Shown here piece by piece: positions 40,167 to 50,497 of a stretch of 64,000 bases of DNA; positions within the stretch are counted from its first letter, which is position 1, and each line of letters opens with the position of its first letter. Origin of the DNA: Leptolyngbya sp. BL0902 (lineage in GTDB: Bacteria; Cyanobacteriota; Cyanobacteriia; Phormidesmidales; Phormidesmidaceae). Location: contig NZ_CP046155.1 of assembly GCF_016403105.1 (NCBI RefSeq), positions 2,633,906-2,697,905 of the forward strand, written 5' to 3'. A model generated the notes under the pieces. It made no database searches. It was not told the DNA's origin and was given only the letters and a program-made list of their open reading frames with translations. The position numbers were made by a program, and so were the translations under genes.

Positions 40167-43100
40167 CTAGCTGCCGCCAATGCGGGCCACATCGCGGGCA
40201 TTTTCTTCAAACGCTGCCGTCAGGGCATCGTCCCCCGTGAGGCCATCGGCGAGGGCTTTTTGGATGTGTTGCAGCACCCGTTTGTAGTCGCGGGGCATCA
40301 CCTTGACGAACTTGGGCAACAGGTCGTCCCAGTTGTCGAGAATGCGCTGACCCAGTTTGCTGTTGGTGTAGCCCACATGGCGCTGGATCAGTTCCTGAAG
40401 GTCGCGGATTTCTTCGGGATCTTCGAGGGTTTCCAGGTCTACCATTTCGCGGTTGCAGCGGGTGGGGAAGTCGCCCGATTCATCCAGCACGTAGGCGATG
40501 CCGCCGCTCATGCCTGCCGCGAAGTTGCGCCCGGTGCGGCCTAGGACGATGGCTTTGCCCCCGGTCATGTATTCGCAGGCGTGGTCGCCTACCCCTTCCA
40601 CCACAGCCGTTACGCCGGAATTTCGGACACAGAACCGCTCCCCGGCCAGCCCCCGGATGAAGGCTTCGCCGCTGGTGGCCCCATAGAAGGCGACGTTTCC
40701 GGTGATGATATTTTCGGCGGGGACGAAGGTAGACTGCTTCGGCGGGTAGAGGAGGATTTTGCCACCGCTGAGGCCCTTACCCAGGTAGTCGTTGGCCTCG
40801 CCCTCCAGTTCGAGGGTAACGCCCTTGGGTACGAAGGCCCCGAAGCTTTGGCCCGCACTGCCCTGGAAGTGGAGGTGAACGGTGTCCTCCGGTAGTCCCT
40901 CCCAGTGGCGTTTGGTGATCTCGTTGCCGAGGATGGTACCCACCACGCGGTGGGTATTTTGGATCGGCAGGGTGGCGCTGACCTTCTCGCCCCGTTCAAT
41001 GGCGGGGGCACAGAGATCCAGCAGTTGGGTCATGTCGAGGGAAGTCTCTAGGCCGTGATCCTGGGCCATTTGGCAATAGCGACCGACTTCAGGGCTAACT
41101 TCCGGCTGGTGGAGGATGGGGGAGAGATCTAGCCCTTTGGCTTTCCAGTGGTCGATGGCGGCTTTGGGTTCTAGCACATCGGTGCGGCCCACCATTTCGT
41201 CGATGGTGCGGAAGCCGAGGGAGGCCATGATTTCCCGCATTTCCTGGGCGATGAACCGCATGAAGTTGACCACATGGTCGGGGTCGCCCATGAAGTGTTT
41301 GCGGAGGGCGGGATCCTGCGTCGCCACGCCCACGGGGCAGGTGTTGAGGTGGCAGACGCGCATCATGATGCAGCCGAGGGAGACTAGGGGGGCGGTGGAG
41401 AAGCCAAATTCTTCGGCCCCCAGCAGGGCACCGATCACCACGTCGCGTCCGGTCTTCATTTGGCCATCGGTTTCCACCACCACGCGGCTGCGGAGGTTGT
41501 TCAGCACCAGGGTTTGGTGGGTTTCGGCGAGGCCCAGTTCCCAGGGCAATCCGGCGTGTTTGATGGAGGTTTGGGGCGAGGCTCCGGTGCCGCCGTCGAA
41601 TCCGGCGATCAGGATCACATCGGCGTGGGCCTTGGCCACCCCAGCGGCGATGGTGCCCACCCCGACTTCCGACACCAGCTTGACGTTGACGCGGGCTTCG
41701 CGGTTGGCGTTTTTGAGGTCGTGGATCAGTTCCGCCAGGTCTTCGATGGAATAGATATCGTGGTGGGGCGGCGGCGAAATCAGGCCCACACCGGGGGTGG
41801 AGTGGCGCACCTTGGCCACCCAGGGGTAGACCTTGCGACCGGGCAGTTGACCCCCTTCACCGGGTTTTGCGCCCTGGGCCATCTTGATTTGAATTTCCTT
41901 GGCCTGGGAGAGGTAGAGGCTCGTCACCCCAAACCGTCCCGACGCGACCTGCTTGATGGCGCTGTTTTTCGAGTCGCCCTGGTCGTTCGTCCAGGTGTAG
42001 CGTTCCGGGTCTTCGCCGCCCTCGCCCGTGTTGGATTTGCCGCCGATGCGGTTCATGGCAATGGCCAGGGCTTCGTGGGTTTCCTTGGAGATTGACCCGT
42101 AGCTCATGGCCCCGGTCTTGAAGCGGCGGGTGATCGCCTCAATGGGTTCCACCTCGTCAATGGAAATTGGCTCCCGCTGTTTGAACTGAAGCAAATCCCG
42201 CAGGCGGAAAAGCTGCTTGTCCTGCTGATTCACCAGCTTGGCGTACTGTTTGTAGGCTTCGTAATCCCCGGTGCGTACCGCCCGTTGCAGGGTGTGGATC
42301 ACCTCCGGGCTGAGCAGGTGAGCCTCGCCCTCCTTGCGCCACTGGTAATCGCCGCCCACATCCAGGGTGACGGTTTCGCTGGGCCGATCCGGGAAGGCAT
42401 GGCGGTGGCGCTTGAGGGCTTCTTCCGCCAGCACCTCCAGCCCCACGCCCTGAATGCGAGAGGCCGTCCAGGTGAAGTATTGGTCAATCACGCTTTGGTT
42501 CAGGCCCAGGGCTTCAAAAATCTGGGCACCGCGATAGCTCTGGATGGTGGAAATGCCAATCTTGGAGGCAATTTTGATCACGCCCTTGGTGACGGCCTTG
42601 ATGAAGTTCTGACAGGCTTTGTCGAAATCCATCGGCGGCAAAAGCTGGTCGTCCATCATGCCCTGGATGGTATCGAACACCAGGTAGGGGTTGATCGCGC
42701 CGCAGCCGTAGCCGATTAGGGTGGCGAAATGGTGGACTTCGCGGGGTTCGCCGGATTCCAGCACCAGACCCACACGGGTACGGCTGCCATTGCGAATCAG
42801 GTGGTGGTGCAATCCAGCCACCGCCAGCAGGGCAGGGATGGGGGCATGGTCGGCGTCGATATCCCGGTCGGACAGGATGATCAGGCTCTTGCCTTCCGCG
42901 ATAGCCGCATCCGCCGCCGCACAAATGGTATCCAGAGCCGCTTTCAGCCCCGCTTCGCCCTCAGATGCTTTGAACACCATCGGCAGCGTCACCGAGGGGA
43001 AACCGCTGTCCCCAGCCTTCTTCAGCTTGGCCAGTTCGGCATTGGTGATGATGGGCGTGTTGAGGCTAATCAGCCGACAGCTTTCGGGCTCTGGCTTCAG

Positions 43101-44768
43101 CAGGTTGCGCTCGCTGCCAATGGTGGTTTGGGCCGAGGTGATAATCGCCTCGCGGATGGAGTCGATGGGCGGGTTCGTCACCTGGGCAAAGAGCTGGTGG
43201 AAATAGTCGTACAGCAGGCGGGGCTTGTTCGACAATACGGGCAACGGCGTATCCGTCCCCATCGCACCCACGGCTTCCACGCCGTTTTCCGCCATCGGTT
43301 TCAGCAACAGCCGCAGTTCCTCAAAGCTATAGCCAAAGGCCGTTTGCAGAATCGGTAGGGGTGGGCGACTCTCCGCATCTCCCTGTCCCCGCATCTCCGC
43401 GTCCTCCGGCAGATCAGCCAGCTTCACCAAATGCTGATCCAGCCATTCCCGGTAGGGTTGCTCGGTGGCGATCTGCTGCTTGATTTCCTCGTCGGCCACA
43501 ATGCGGCCCTCGTCCATATTCACCAGGAACATCCGCCCCGGCTCTAGGCGACCCTTGTAGGCCACATTCTCCGGCGCGATGGGCAGCACCCCGGCTTCTG
43601 AAGCCATGATCACCAGGTCGTCCTTCGTCACCGTGTAGCGGGAGGGACGCAGACCGTTACGATCTAGCACCGCGCCCATCATGGTGCCGTCGGTGAAGGC
43701 GATGGCAGCGGGGCCATCCCAGGGTTCCATCAGGCAGGCATGGTACTCGTAGAACGCCTTTTTCTCAGCACTCATGGACTCGTGGGCCGTCCAGGGTTCC
43801 GGCACCATCATCATCATGGCGTGGGGCAAGGATCGGCCCGAAAGCGCCATTAGCTCTAGGGTGTTGTCAAAAATGCCGGAGTCGCTGCCGTCCTTATTAA
43901 TCACGGGCTGGGTGCGCCGCAGGTCGTCGCCAAACAGGTCGGTATCAAACATCGACTGACGGGCATACATCCAGTTGATGTTGCCGCGCAGGGTGTTGAT
44001 TTCGCCGTTGTGGGCGATGTAGCGGTAGGGGTGGGAGCGCTCCCAACTGGGGAAGGTGTTGGTGCTAAAGCGGGAATGCACCAGGGCCAGGGCGCTTTCC
44101 ATGTCCGGGTCGGCCAAATCCGGGAAATACAGCCCCACCTGCTCTGGGGTCAGCATCCCTTTGTAAACCAACGTGCGGCAGGACAGGCTGGTGGCATACC
44201 AGTAGGGATCGATGCCCGTGGGCCGCAGGGCGGAGTGGGAACGCTTGCGAATCACGTACAGCTTGCGCTCGAAGGCCAACTCATCGGCCACATCGCCAGA
44301 GCGCTCAATGAACACCTGCTCCATAAAGGGTTCGCTGGCCTTCGCAGTTTCGCCCAGGGAGGCATTGTCCGTGGGCACATCCCGCCAGCCCAGCACCCGC
44401 AGCCCCTCTTCTGCCACAATGCGCTCAAACAGCCGCCGACCCTTGGCCCGATCCGCTGGGTCAGGCGTGGCAAAAAACAGACCCACGCCGTAGTGCCCCG
44501 GTTCGGGCAGGGTAATGCCTTCCGCCGCCGCCACCTTGGCCATAAACTTATGGGGCATTTGCAGCAAAATCCCGGCCCCGTCACCCGTGTTGGCCTCGGC
44601 CCCCACCGCCCCTCGGTGGGACAGGTTCACCAAAATGGTTAGCCCCTGCTGCACAATACTGTGGGACTGCGCCCCCTTCATGTGGACGATAAAGCCCACA
44701 CCACAGGCATCATGCTCGTATTGGGGATGGTACAGACCTTGGGCTTGGGGCGGTTGAATTCGGCTCAT
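40167..44768 (-). CDS. gltB: Glutamate synthase large subunit, GltB (NAD(P)H) type
   Basis: Makes glutamate from glutamine and 2-oxoglutarate. The 1533-residue protein has a class II glutamine amidotransferase domain whose nucleophile Cys (EHDACGVGF) is exposed after removal of about 21 residues. The central domain, the FMN-binding synthase domain ([35 protein letters not shown]), the Cys-rich Fe-S motif [13 protein letters not shown] and the C-terminal GXGXG beta-helix follow. Between GGEDP and NSAIKQ the protein has only about 11 residues, so it lacks the ~27-residue ferredoxin loop of plant-type Fd-GOGAT. This makes an NAD(P)H enzyme that needs GltD more likely; gltD is not in the window. 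Confidence 0.92.
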   Translation of the reverse strand: MSRIQPPQAQGLYHPQYEHDACGVGFIVHMKGAQSHSIVQQGLTILVNLSHRGAVGAEANTGDGAGILLQMPHKFMAKVAAAEGITLPEPGHYGVGLFFATPDPADRAKGRRLFERIVAEEGLRVLGWRDVPTDNASLGETAKASEPFMEQVFIERSGDVADELAFERKLYVIRKRSHSALRPTGIDPYWYATSLSCRTLVYKGMLTPEQVGLYFPDLADPDMESALALVHSRFSTNTFPSWERSHPYRYIAHNGEINTLRGNINWMYARQSMFDTDLFGDDLRRTQPVINKDGSDSGIFDNTLELMALSGRSLPHAMMMMVPEPWTAHESMSAEKKAFYEYHACLMEPWDGPAAIAFTDGTMMGAVLDRNGLRPSRYTVTKDDLVIMASEAGVLPIAPENVAYKGRLEPGRMFLVNMDEGRIVADEEIKQQIATEQPYREWLDQHLVKLADLPEDAEMRGQGDAESRPPLPILQTAFGYSFEELRLLLKPMAENGVEAVGAMGTDTPLPVLSNKPRLLYDYFHQLFAQVTNPPIDSIREAIITSAQTTIGSERNLLKPEPESCRLISLNTPIITNAELAKLKKAGDSGFPSVTLPMVFKASEGEAGLKAALDTICAAADAAIAEGKSLIILSDRDIDADHAPIPALLAVAGLHHHLIRNGSRTRVGLVLESGEPREVHHFATLIGYGCGAINPYLVFDTIQGMMDDQLLPPMDFDKACQNFIKAVTKGVIKIASKIGISTIQSYRGAQIFEALGLNQSVIDQYFTWTASRIQGVGLEVLAEEALKRHRHAFPDRPSETVTLDVGGDYQWRKEGEAHLLSPEVIHTLQRAVRTGDYEAYKQYAKLVNQQDKQLFRLRDLLQFKQREPISIDEVEPIEAITRRFKTGAMSYGSISKETHEALAIAMNRIGGKSNTGEGGEDPERYTWTNDQGDSKNSAIKQVASGRFGVTSLYLSQAKEIQIKMAQGAKPGEGGQLPGRKVYPWVAKVRHSTPGVGLISPPPHHDIYSIEDLAELIHDLKNANREARVNVKLVSEVGVGTIAAGVAKAHADVILIAGFDGGTGASPQTSIKHAGLPWELGLAETHQTLVLNNLRSRVVVETDGQMKTGRDVVIGALLGAEEFGFSTAPLVSLGCIMMRVCHLNTCPVGVATQDPALRKHFMGDPDHVVNFMRFIAQEMREIMASLGFRTIDEMVGRTDVLEPKAAIDHWKAKGLDLSPILHQPEVSPEVGRYCQMAQDHGLETSLDMTQLLDLCAPAIERGEKVSATLPIQNTHRVVGTILGNEITKRHWEGLPEDTVHLHFQGSAGQSFGAFVPKGVTLELEGEANDYLGKGLSGGKILLYPPKQSTFVPAENIITGNVAFYGATSGEAFIRGLAGERFCVRNSGVTAVVEGVGDHACEYMTGGKAIVLGRTGRNFAAGMSGGIAYVLDESGDFPTRCNREMVDLETLEDPEEIRDLQELIQRHVGYTNSKLGQRILDNWDDLLPKFVKVMPRDYKRVLQHIQKALADGLTGDDALTAAFEENARDVARIGGS

Positions 44769-45117
44769 ACGGGTCGGTGCGGAATAACGACGGCGGGAAA
44801 ACGCTAGGACAGGGGAACCTTTCCCAGGTTTAATCCACCCGTATTCTCTGGGCAGATGATTGATTTGCCCCCATCTCTTAAGAAAATGATCAGTATCAAT
44901 CTTGAGATTCTTTGCAGAATGTCACAGGATCAGCACAAAGATTCACTCCGAAGGAATTTCTGTTAGACCCAATACTTTTCATTGTTATCCGATGATTCTC
45001 TATGGCGGTTCTCTCTCCAGCGAGGTACACCTCATCTATCAGAAGACTTCTGAGAACAAGGGGCTTAAGCCCCTTGCCCATACCGTACTAGTCTGAGAAC
45101 CGCTGTAGGTGGAACGA
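44769..45117. other. Upstream region of gltB
   Basis: About 350 bases that must hold the gltB promoter. I did not find a clear NtcA site (GTA-N8-TAC). The distal third is occupied by the inverted-repeat element at 45004-45104. Confidence 0.45.
45004..45104. repeat. MITE-like palindromic element
   Basis: GCGGTTCTC (45005-45013) and GAGAACCGC (45095-45103) are perfect terminal inverted repeats bounding ~100 bp. Inside lies a perfect 18-bp palindrome AAGGGGCTTAAGCCCCTT (45058-45075) and the inverted pair AGAAG/CTTCT near 45041. It contains no transposase frame. The layout resembles short cyanobacterial non-autonomous elements. Confidence 0.55.
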
Positions 45118-46284
45118 CTAACGAAGCTGAGTATTCACTAATTCCAGAATCTCAAAGTTCAAGGTGTCGAGATCGCGAATCAGACTATCCACTTCCCACT
45201 GCATTTCTTGGGCTAGATTATCCTCATTTTCAACCCGATAATCACCACACCAAGGGATGTATTGAAAAAGAGCAATCTCTACAGATGACAGCAGTTCTAT
45301 CATGGCCAGTAAAAAGGCGCGTCGGGTGACAAAAGCCTCCTCGTCTAGGTCGATGTTGAGAGTGGTTGACTGGGCTATATACAGCGCAGATGGGGATGAT
45401 GGCAGGGCGACGGGTGTGACGGTCTGTTGGGGTATTTCTGTTAGCGAAAGGCTGGCATGGGTTTTGGTGGCCTCCAGCGTCGCTAGGGATCGCCGCACCT
45501 CCCGCAGCATGGTTAATAGCTCTTGAATTAGCCGATCTGATTCTGCTAAAAAACGCTCATGGCGCTCTAATCCCCCGGTGGGATCTTGCCAGGTCTGATG
45601 GAGGATTTCGATATAGCCTAGGAATTCAGATCGAGACAGGGGCGCATCATCCTGGGTTGGATCGAGGTAATCGTCCAGATTCAGGCTGAGAAAATGACTG
45701 AACAACGGCCTGTAGGTTTCGTAGAGGTGGGGGTCTTCTCCAGAACGAATTAGCTCTAGAATGGCTTCGGCTTCTGTGTAGTCCTCTGCACCGATGGCAT
45801 CGGTCAGCCAATCGCTGGATTTAGCGCCTGAATCAACTGAACTTTGGGCGAATCCAGGCGTTAACCCTTTGGTTTGGAAGGGGGCCATTTGGCGATAGGC
45901 ATCTTCAATTTGGCGGGGTACTCGGCCCCGCAAATACCGCATATCGCTACCCAGGGCGTCACAGGCGATTTGAATGCTGTCAGATCTCAGGGCGCGTTGA
46001 TCATTGAGATCCCTCCACATCCTGGCCGTGATGCGGTTGTATTCGCCCACCCGTAACGGCTGTTGAAGGTCGCCATCAAGCAGATCGGCCCAGGGGAAGG
46101 GGCTGAAAAGATCATCCGGTGACGGTTGCTGAGAATTGGCCTCCAACGCCTCTTCCTCAGGGGCGGCGGGGCTATTGGCTACAACGCCTAGATTAGGAGA
46201 CTGCCCCGTCAGGTTGGCTAGGGCACTCCCCTGGGACAACAGCCACAGGGCCAATCCACCGCCCGCCATGTAAGTCCAGTTCAT
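45118..46284 (-). CDS. Exported protein of unknown function
   Basis: A 388-residue protein with a short signal peptide (MNWTYMAGGGLALWLLSQGS, cleavage near ALA). The strong ribosome site GGAGAGGAGAGG lies just upstream of the ATG. The mature part is acidic and mostly helical in appearance (ELLTMLREVRRSLATLEATK, DSLIRDLDTLNFEILELVN). One stretch reads IQIACDALGSDMRYLRGRVPRQIEDAYR, and no catalytic motif is visible. I do not recognise a family. Only two Cys occur, one in the middle and one near the end (YIPWCGDYR). The downstream neighbour is gltB, about 350 bp away, and the relation looks incidental. Confidence 0.65.
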   Translation of the reverse strand: MNWTYMAGGGLALWLLSQGSALANLTGQSPNLGVVANSPAAPEEEALEANSQQPSPDDLFSPFPWADLLDGDLQQPLRVGEYNRITARMWRDLNDQRALRSDSIQIACDALGSDMRYLRGRVPRQIEDAYRQMAPFQTKGLTPGFAQSSVDSGAKSSDWLTDAIGAEDYTEAEAILELIRSGEDPHLYETYRPLFSHFLSLNLDDYLDPTQDDAPLSRSEFLGYIEILHQTWQDPTGGLERHERFLAESDRLIQELLTMLREVRRSLATLEATKTHASLSLTEIPQQTVTPVALPSSPSALYIAQSTTLNIDLDEEAFVTRRAFLLAMIELLSSVEIALFQYIPWCGDYRVENEDNLAQEMQWEVDSLIRDLDTLNFEILELVNTQLR

Positions 46285-46509
46285 GTCCTCTCCTCTCCAA
46301 CAGATCGTTGTCCGCCTAGCTTGCCGTTAGGCTTTAGAGAGTTGTCTTCACCGGAGGCGAAAAGGTTTCAGGTTTGTTGACACTTTGTAATGTGCCTGCC
46401 ACAAGGTGCCCCTCAGCAGGTACCCACTGCAAAGGGATTGCCGCTCTATGGGTGGCCTGATCTTGTCGGCGCTTGTGGCGCGGTATCTAGGGCCAGTGGC
46501 TTTGATGCC

Positions 46510-47394
46510 CTACAGTTCAGCGATTAAGCTGCGAACGGGAGGAGCGCTGAAAAACTGCTGGGTGGTGTTCATCAGCCGATTGCCCCATAGATTTTGTCGC
46601 AGGAAGGCTTCATCGGCGTAGCGGCTATCCTGTTCGAGGGCGGTCATGCCCATGGAGAGCGCACTTTGGCAAAGACTACTGCCCGCATTGGCCACGGCGC
46701 GACAGTTGCCCTGGGCATAGCGGACGACAGCGATGGCAAGTTTGGGTTCGGGCTCTTCTCCGCCTGCCATGGCAAGGGCTTCCTCCCACTTGGCGACGGC
46801 TTGGTTGGCATCGCCCTGTTCGTAGAGCACCAGCCCAATATTGTTGACCGAGGGCCAAAAGTCCTCCTGGGCCTGCACGGAAGCGGTAAAGCGGGCAATG
46901 GCTTGGTCGTACTGCTGGAGCAGCAGGTAGGCATTGCCGAGGTCAAAGAGGGCGTTGGCGTTGTTGGGTTCGCGGCGCAGCCCTCGTTCTAGGAAGGTGA
47001 CGGCCTGACGATAGTCTTGCTGCTGCAAATGGGCCGACCCCAGGGCAAACAAGATTCGGGGCTCTTCGGGTGAGAGGGTGTTGGCCTGGGTAAGCAGGGC
47101 AAGGGCCTGCTCCGGCTCGCCCGCCTGAAGGTATAGTCCACCCAAGAGCGCTAGCACCTGGGCATCATTGGGAGCGAGTTGGGCCGCCAGTTGGGCGAGG
47201 GTGAGGGCGCGGTTAAACTGCCGATATTCCGCTAGTTGCTGGGCTTCGCTAGCCAGATAGCGCCCCTGTTCGTTCATCAACTCATAGTCTAGGGGCAGAA
47301 TATAGGGGGTAAGGGCCTGGGCTTGGACGGGCTGGGGAGCCGTAGCAAAGCCGCCTAGGGCAAGGGCAGCTAGAAGAAAAATCCGTTTTAGCAC
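46510..47394 (-). CDS. Exported TPR-repeat protein
   Basis: A 294-residue protein beginning at a GTG with a signal peptide (MLKRIFLLAALALGGFA, cut near VQAQA). Four to five tetratricopeptide repeats fill about residues 55-210, for example ALTLAQLAAQLAPNDAQVLALLGGLYLQAG, ALALLTQANTLSPEEPRILFALGSAHLQ and AVTFLERGLRREPNNANALFDLGNAYLL. The last 80 residues are a different helical region with two Cys (GNCRAVANAGSSLCQ) that could form a disulfide. TPR arrays mediate protein contacts; the partner is unknown. It is probably periplasmic or thylakoid-lumenal. Confidence 0.85.
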   Translation of the reverse strand: MLKRIFLLAALALGGFATAPQPVQAQALTPYILPLDYELMNEQGRYLASEAQQLAEYRQFNRALTLAQLAAQLAPNDAQVLALLGGLYLQAGEPEQALALLTQANTLSPEEPRILFALGSAHLQQQDYRQAVTFLERGLRREPNNANALFDLGNAYLLLQQYDQAIARFTASVQAQEDFWPSVNNIGLVLYEQGDANQAVAKWEEALAMAGGEEPEPKLAIAVVRYAQGNCRAVANAGSSLCQSALSMGMTALEQDSRYADEAFLRQNLWGNRLMNTTQQFFSAPPVRSLIAEL

Positions 47395-47503
47395 AGCAGT
47401 TTTAACGCAGCGGTTGGAGTGGACAAGGCAAATCTACCGATTAGGGTAGCCGATCTCAGGGAAAACGGGGGCTAGCCACGGCCACCTGATCGACTGTCCC
47501 CCT

Positions 47504-47728
47504 CTAGCCACCCCCCACAATGGTGACGATTTCTAGACGGTCGTGGGGGCGAATTTGGGTGGTTTCCCAGAGCTGGCGGTGCAAAATTTCACCGTTGTAT
47601 TCCACAGCTACCAGCCGAGGATTGAGCCCTAGGGAGACCAAAAATGCAGGTAGAGAGGTGTGGGGAGAGCAGGCTTTGGTTTCGCCATTCACCTGCACAG
47701 CAAAACTATCAACAGTCGGGTCAAGCAT
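47504..47728 (-). CDS. thiS: Sulfur carrier protein ThiS
   Basis: A 74-residue ubiquitin-like carrier that, as a C-terminal thiocarboxylate, gives sulfur to the thiazole of thiamine. The segment VQVNGETKACSPHTSLPAFLVSLGL matches the ThiS beta-grasp start, VAVEYNGEILHRQLW and HDRLEIVTIVGGG match the end, and the terminal Gly-Gly needed for adenylation is present. A longer frame to 47857 would add 43 residues with no family match, so the ATG at 47728 is chosen. No other thiamine gene is adjacent. The cysteine desulfurase at 37.2-38.4 kb is a possible but unlinked sulfur source. Confidence 0.9.
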   Translation of the reverse strand: MLDPTVDSFAVQVNGETKACSPHTSLPAFLVSLGLNPRLVAVEYNGEILHRQLWETTQIRPHDRLEIVTIVGGG

Positions 47729-47956
47729 AGATAAAGCTAGAGGAATACAGCTAGAAGAGTCATGGCAATGGGATGGCGCTAGGAACAGCATAGCCCGTGG
47801 CTTGTCTCTGTGATACGCCATCATCCGCTCTATCCACAGCTTTCCATTGATTAACACCTGTCACTAGATCGAGACCAGGAGGGAACGCCTCCCCCACGGG
47901 GCTAGGTGGCCCAATTGGGGGAGCAGGGGTTTGCCCTGTTCAGGGCTCAGCAAGGG

Positions 47957-47985
47957 TTCGATTTTTCTGTTAAGCCTGCTATGAT
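47957..47985 (+). promoter_or_regulatory. Candidate sigma-70-type promoter of rpmB
   Basis: TTCGAT (47957-47962) and TATGAT (47980-47985) are separated by 17 bp, and the -10 ends 46 bp before the L28 start codon. The -10 is good and the -35 weak. The rest of the ~300-bp gap between divergent thiS and rpmB shows nothing else. Confidence 0.4.
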
Positions 47986-48031
47986 TAGAGACTGTGTCAT
48001 TGTGCCGTTTGAACGTTGCCGGAGAATACCC

Positions 48032-48268
48032 ATGGGCCGTAAGTGTCAGCTAACTGGAAAAAAGGCCAACAACGCCTTTGCCATTTCCCACTCCCACCGT
48101 CGTACTAAGCGCCTGCAAGAGGCCAACCTGCAAGAGAAGCGGGTGTGGTGGCCCCAGGGCAACCGCTGGGTGAAGCTGCGTCTTTCTACCAAAGCCATCA
48201 AGACTCTGGAAACCAAAGGCATTGACGCCATGGCCAAGGCCGCAGGCTTGAACCTAAACAAGTTCTAA
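48032..48268 (+). CDS. rpmB: Ribosomal protein bL28
   Basis: A 78-residue basic protein of the large ribosomal subunit. [26 protein letters not shown] and the C-terminal [20 protein letters not shown] are diagnostic. The frame is open upstream to 47906, but bL28 always starts MxRxC, which fixes the ATG at 48032. A single Cys remains where zinc-binding forms have four, so this is the zinc-free type. A strong hairpin terminator lies 83 bp downstream. Confidence 0.97.
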   Translation: MGRKCQLTGKKANNAFAISHSHRRTKRLQEANLQEKRVWWPQGNRWVKLRLSTKAIKTLETKGIDAMAKAAGLNLNKF

Positions 48269-48350
48269 CGCCCCGCTTTTTGCTTTTGACCTGGGGTGCA
48301 GTCAACCGACCGACTCCACAGCCACCTTAATCTTAGATGACGTCTCATCG

Positions 48351-48384
48351 CCCTGGCTCCCATCGTGGTAGAGTCAGGGTTTTT
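48351..48384 (+). terminator. Rho-independent terminator after rpmB
   Basis: CCCTGGCTC (48351-48359) pairs over nine positions, one of them G-T, with GAGTCAGGG (48371-48379) around an 11-nt loop, followed directly by TTTTT. Confidence 0.85.
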
Positions 48385-48900
48385 CGGGTTTGTCCTTGAA
48401 TAGTTGCTAGCCGGGGGCAGCAAAGCTATGGCAGCAACGAAGGTTTGCGGGACGGCACTGGAACCGCGTCCACCTGAGCTTGGGATACGCCAAACGTTGC
48501 CTCGGCCCACAGGGTAGGGCGGATGTCTTATCTGCCACGGAGGTGGCCCAGGCGGCTATTCTGCCCTGGGGGTTGAGGCTATCGGGGCTAGGCCAACCAG
48601 GAGAACCGCATGGGGAAAGCTAGGGGTAGACCCCGGTTGTTGATCCTGCAATTCAGAATAAAACCTGTATAAAACCTGTTGAAATTCTTCCGAGGCCACG
48701 GGAACAAGTCACCCTAGAGCAGAGGTCTACAGGAGGAGCGGCGCACTACCTCCAGACCTTCAGGGCAATGGTTGCTGGCCTTTAGCCAAGGTCAAACGTT
48801 AGCTCTGAAACTCTAGCCTTCGCGACTTGATCGGGCGATTCAACGAAATTTCCCGACCAAATTTTATTTTTTGTGTCAATTTATGGAGCAACGATTAGCC
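48385..48900. other. Upstream region of the SLH protein gene
   Basis: About 515 bases without a credible gene; an 81-codon minus-strand frame at 48265-48510 runs across the rpmB terminator and is rejected. The last 40 bases before the SLH gene are A/T-rich. ATAAAACCTG is repeated in tandem near 48658-48680. Confidence 0.5.
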
Positions 48901-50142
48901 ATGTTCTCAACCCTCACCCAAGCAGCCCAGCCCTTCACGCTAGGAGCCCTCGCTGGGGTCGCCCTCCTAGGTTTTTCAACGCCTGCCCAAGCCCAAACAG
49001 CCACCTTTACCGATGTTGGCGATAACTACTGGGCGCGGCCTTTCATCGAAAACTTAGCGGCTCAGGGCATCATTGCCGGATTTCCCGATGGCACCTTCAA
49101 GCCCGATCAGGCCGTCACCCGTGCCCAGTTTGCAGCCATTGTTCGCAATGCCTTTGACCAACCCCTCAACCGTTCATCCCCCCGATTTAGCGACGTCCCA
49201 GCCAACTATTGGGGAGCCAATGCCATTGCCAATGCCTACGGTCAGGGGTTCATGTCTGGCTATCCCGGCAATGTTTTTCAGCCGGAGCAACAAATTCCTC
49301 GGGTTCAAGCCCTAGTGGCCCTAGCCAACGGCCTTACTTTCAGCCCCAATGGCTCGGTGAATGAGGTGCTAGGGGTCTTTCGGGATGCCAACCAAATCCC
49401 AGACTATGGCCGTAGCCCCGTGGCCGCTGCCACTGAACGCCGGATGGTGGTGAACTATCCCAACGTGGACAGCCTGCGCCCTGTGGCCACAGCTACCCGC
49501 GCCGATATTGCCGCCTTTGTGTACCAAGCCATGGTGGCCCAGGGCCGGATGCCTGCCATCCAAGCGGGGATGAGCGCCAATAACTATATTGTGGGCAACG
49601 GCACCAGCAATCCAGGGACTCCGGTGGTGGTATCGGGGGTGGTGCCACGGGGTACCCGGCTGGCGGTGCGCTATCCCGGCAATAACGACATTGATATTGT
49701 GGTTGCCCCCGGCCAAACCGTTGCCACCAGTTTCCAGACTACCCAGCCTGTCCTCAATGCCCAGGGACAGACCTTAATTCCCGCTGGCAGCACGGTGCAG
49801 GGTCAAATTGTCCCCGTCAACATTGTGGGAGCCCAGGTGACGGCAGCCAAGTTTGTGGCCGATAGCATCATGGTGAACAACCGCAACTATGCCCTCAGCG
49901 CTGAATCGAGTGCCGTTGCTGCGACGAACAATGTCAGCAACAACGACCTCCAGGGAGCTGTCATTACCAGTGCCGCCCAGTCCATCCTCACCTCCATCAC
50001 TGGAAACAATACCCTGGGCTCGATTGTGGGCAGCATCCTCACGGGCACGTCCGGTACCACCACCTCCAACAACACGGTGGTGGTGATCCGCCCCAGCGCC
50101 CTGGATATCACCACCCAAGCGGATCTGAGGGTCAACAACTAA
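48901..50142 (+). CDS. SLH-domain envelope protein
   Basis: A 413-residue exported protein with a signal peptide ending near TPAQAQ. Three S-layer-homology repeats occupy about residues 35-215: TFTDVGDNYWARPFIENLAAQGIIAGF, then FSDVPANYWGANAIANAYGQGFMSGY and a more divergent third. They bind peptidoglycan-linked polymer. The C-terminal ~190 residues contain VPRGTRLAVRYPG and QGQTLIPAGSTVQGQIVPV, which weakly resemble the VirB10/TrbI-like beta-barrel motif, and a Asn/Thr/Ser-rich end. There is no OprB-type porin barrel, unlike many cyanobacterial SLH proteins. In-frame starts at 48883 (ATG) and 48871 (TTG) are possible. A perfect terminator follows. Confidence 0.85.
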   Translation: MFSTLTQAAQPFTLGALAGVALLGFSTPAQAQTATFTDVGDNYWARPFIENLAAQGIIAGFPDGTFKPDQAVTRAQFAAIVRNAFDQPLNRSSPRFSDVPANYWGANAIANAYGQGFMSGYPGNVFQPEQQIPRVQALVALANGLTFSPNGSVNEVLGVFRDANQIPDYGRSPVAAATERRMVVNYPNVDSLRPVATATRADIAAFVYQAMVAQGRMPAIQAGMSANNYIVGNGTSNPGTPVVVSGVVPRGTRLAVRYPGNNDIDIVVAPGQTVATSFQTTQPVLNAQGQTLIPAGSTVQGQIVPVNIVGAQVTAAKFVADSIMVNNRNYALSAESSAVAATNNVSNNDLQGAVITSAAQSILTSITGNNTLGSIVGSILTGTSGTTTSNNTVVVIRPSALDITTQADLRVNN

Positions 50143-50240
50143 CGCCATTCCGTCCTCCATGGAGATAGCTCTGGGCTGAGCGATGTCTCCGCCTTACAGG
50201 GGCAAGGCCCTGCCTCCCGCGAATGGATGAAGCCCCCCGT

Positions 50241-50280
50241 CCCCACTAGGCTGCAAGGCTGACCTAGTGGGGATTTTGGT
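50241..50280 (+). terminator. Rho-independent terminator after the SLH gene
   Basis: CCCCACTAGG (50241-50250) and CCTAGTGGGG (50263-50272) form a perfect 10-bp stem with a 12-nt loop, followed by ATTTTGGTGTTTT. Confidence 0.85.
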
Positions 50281-50497
50281 GTTTTGACCCAAGGACGGGT
50301 CTATGTAGAATTGTCAAAAAAATAAATCCCAATAAAACCGTAGCCTATGATACAGACATAGACAGAAATCGTTCATCCCTTCTGCCTGATGGTCAACACG
50401 CTAGGTCGGCCAGGGGCAGCACCAGAGGGACGGAAGTAGGGACATTCCCGAAGGAACGCGCCTCTAAAAACGCCACTCGCTTCCAGGAGGCGACATC

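Noticed and set aside
44896-45081. 61-codon minus-strand frame upstream of gltB
   Set aside because: Most of it is the palindromic element at 45004-45104 read through; no independent coding evidence.
44769-45117. NtcA site for gltB
   Set aside because: I looked for GTA-N8-TAC with a suitable -10 on the minus strand and did not find a convincing match.
48265-48510. 81-codon minus-strand frame after rpmB
   Set aside because: It crosses the rpmB terminator and has a composition unlike protein-coding neighbours.
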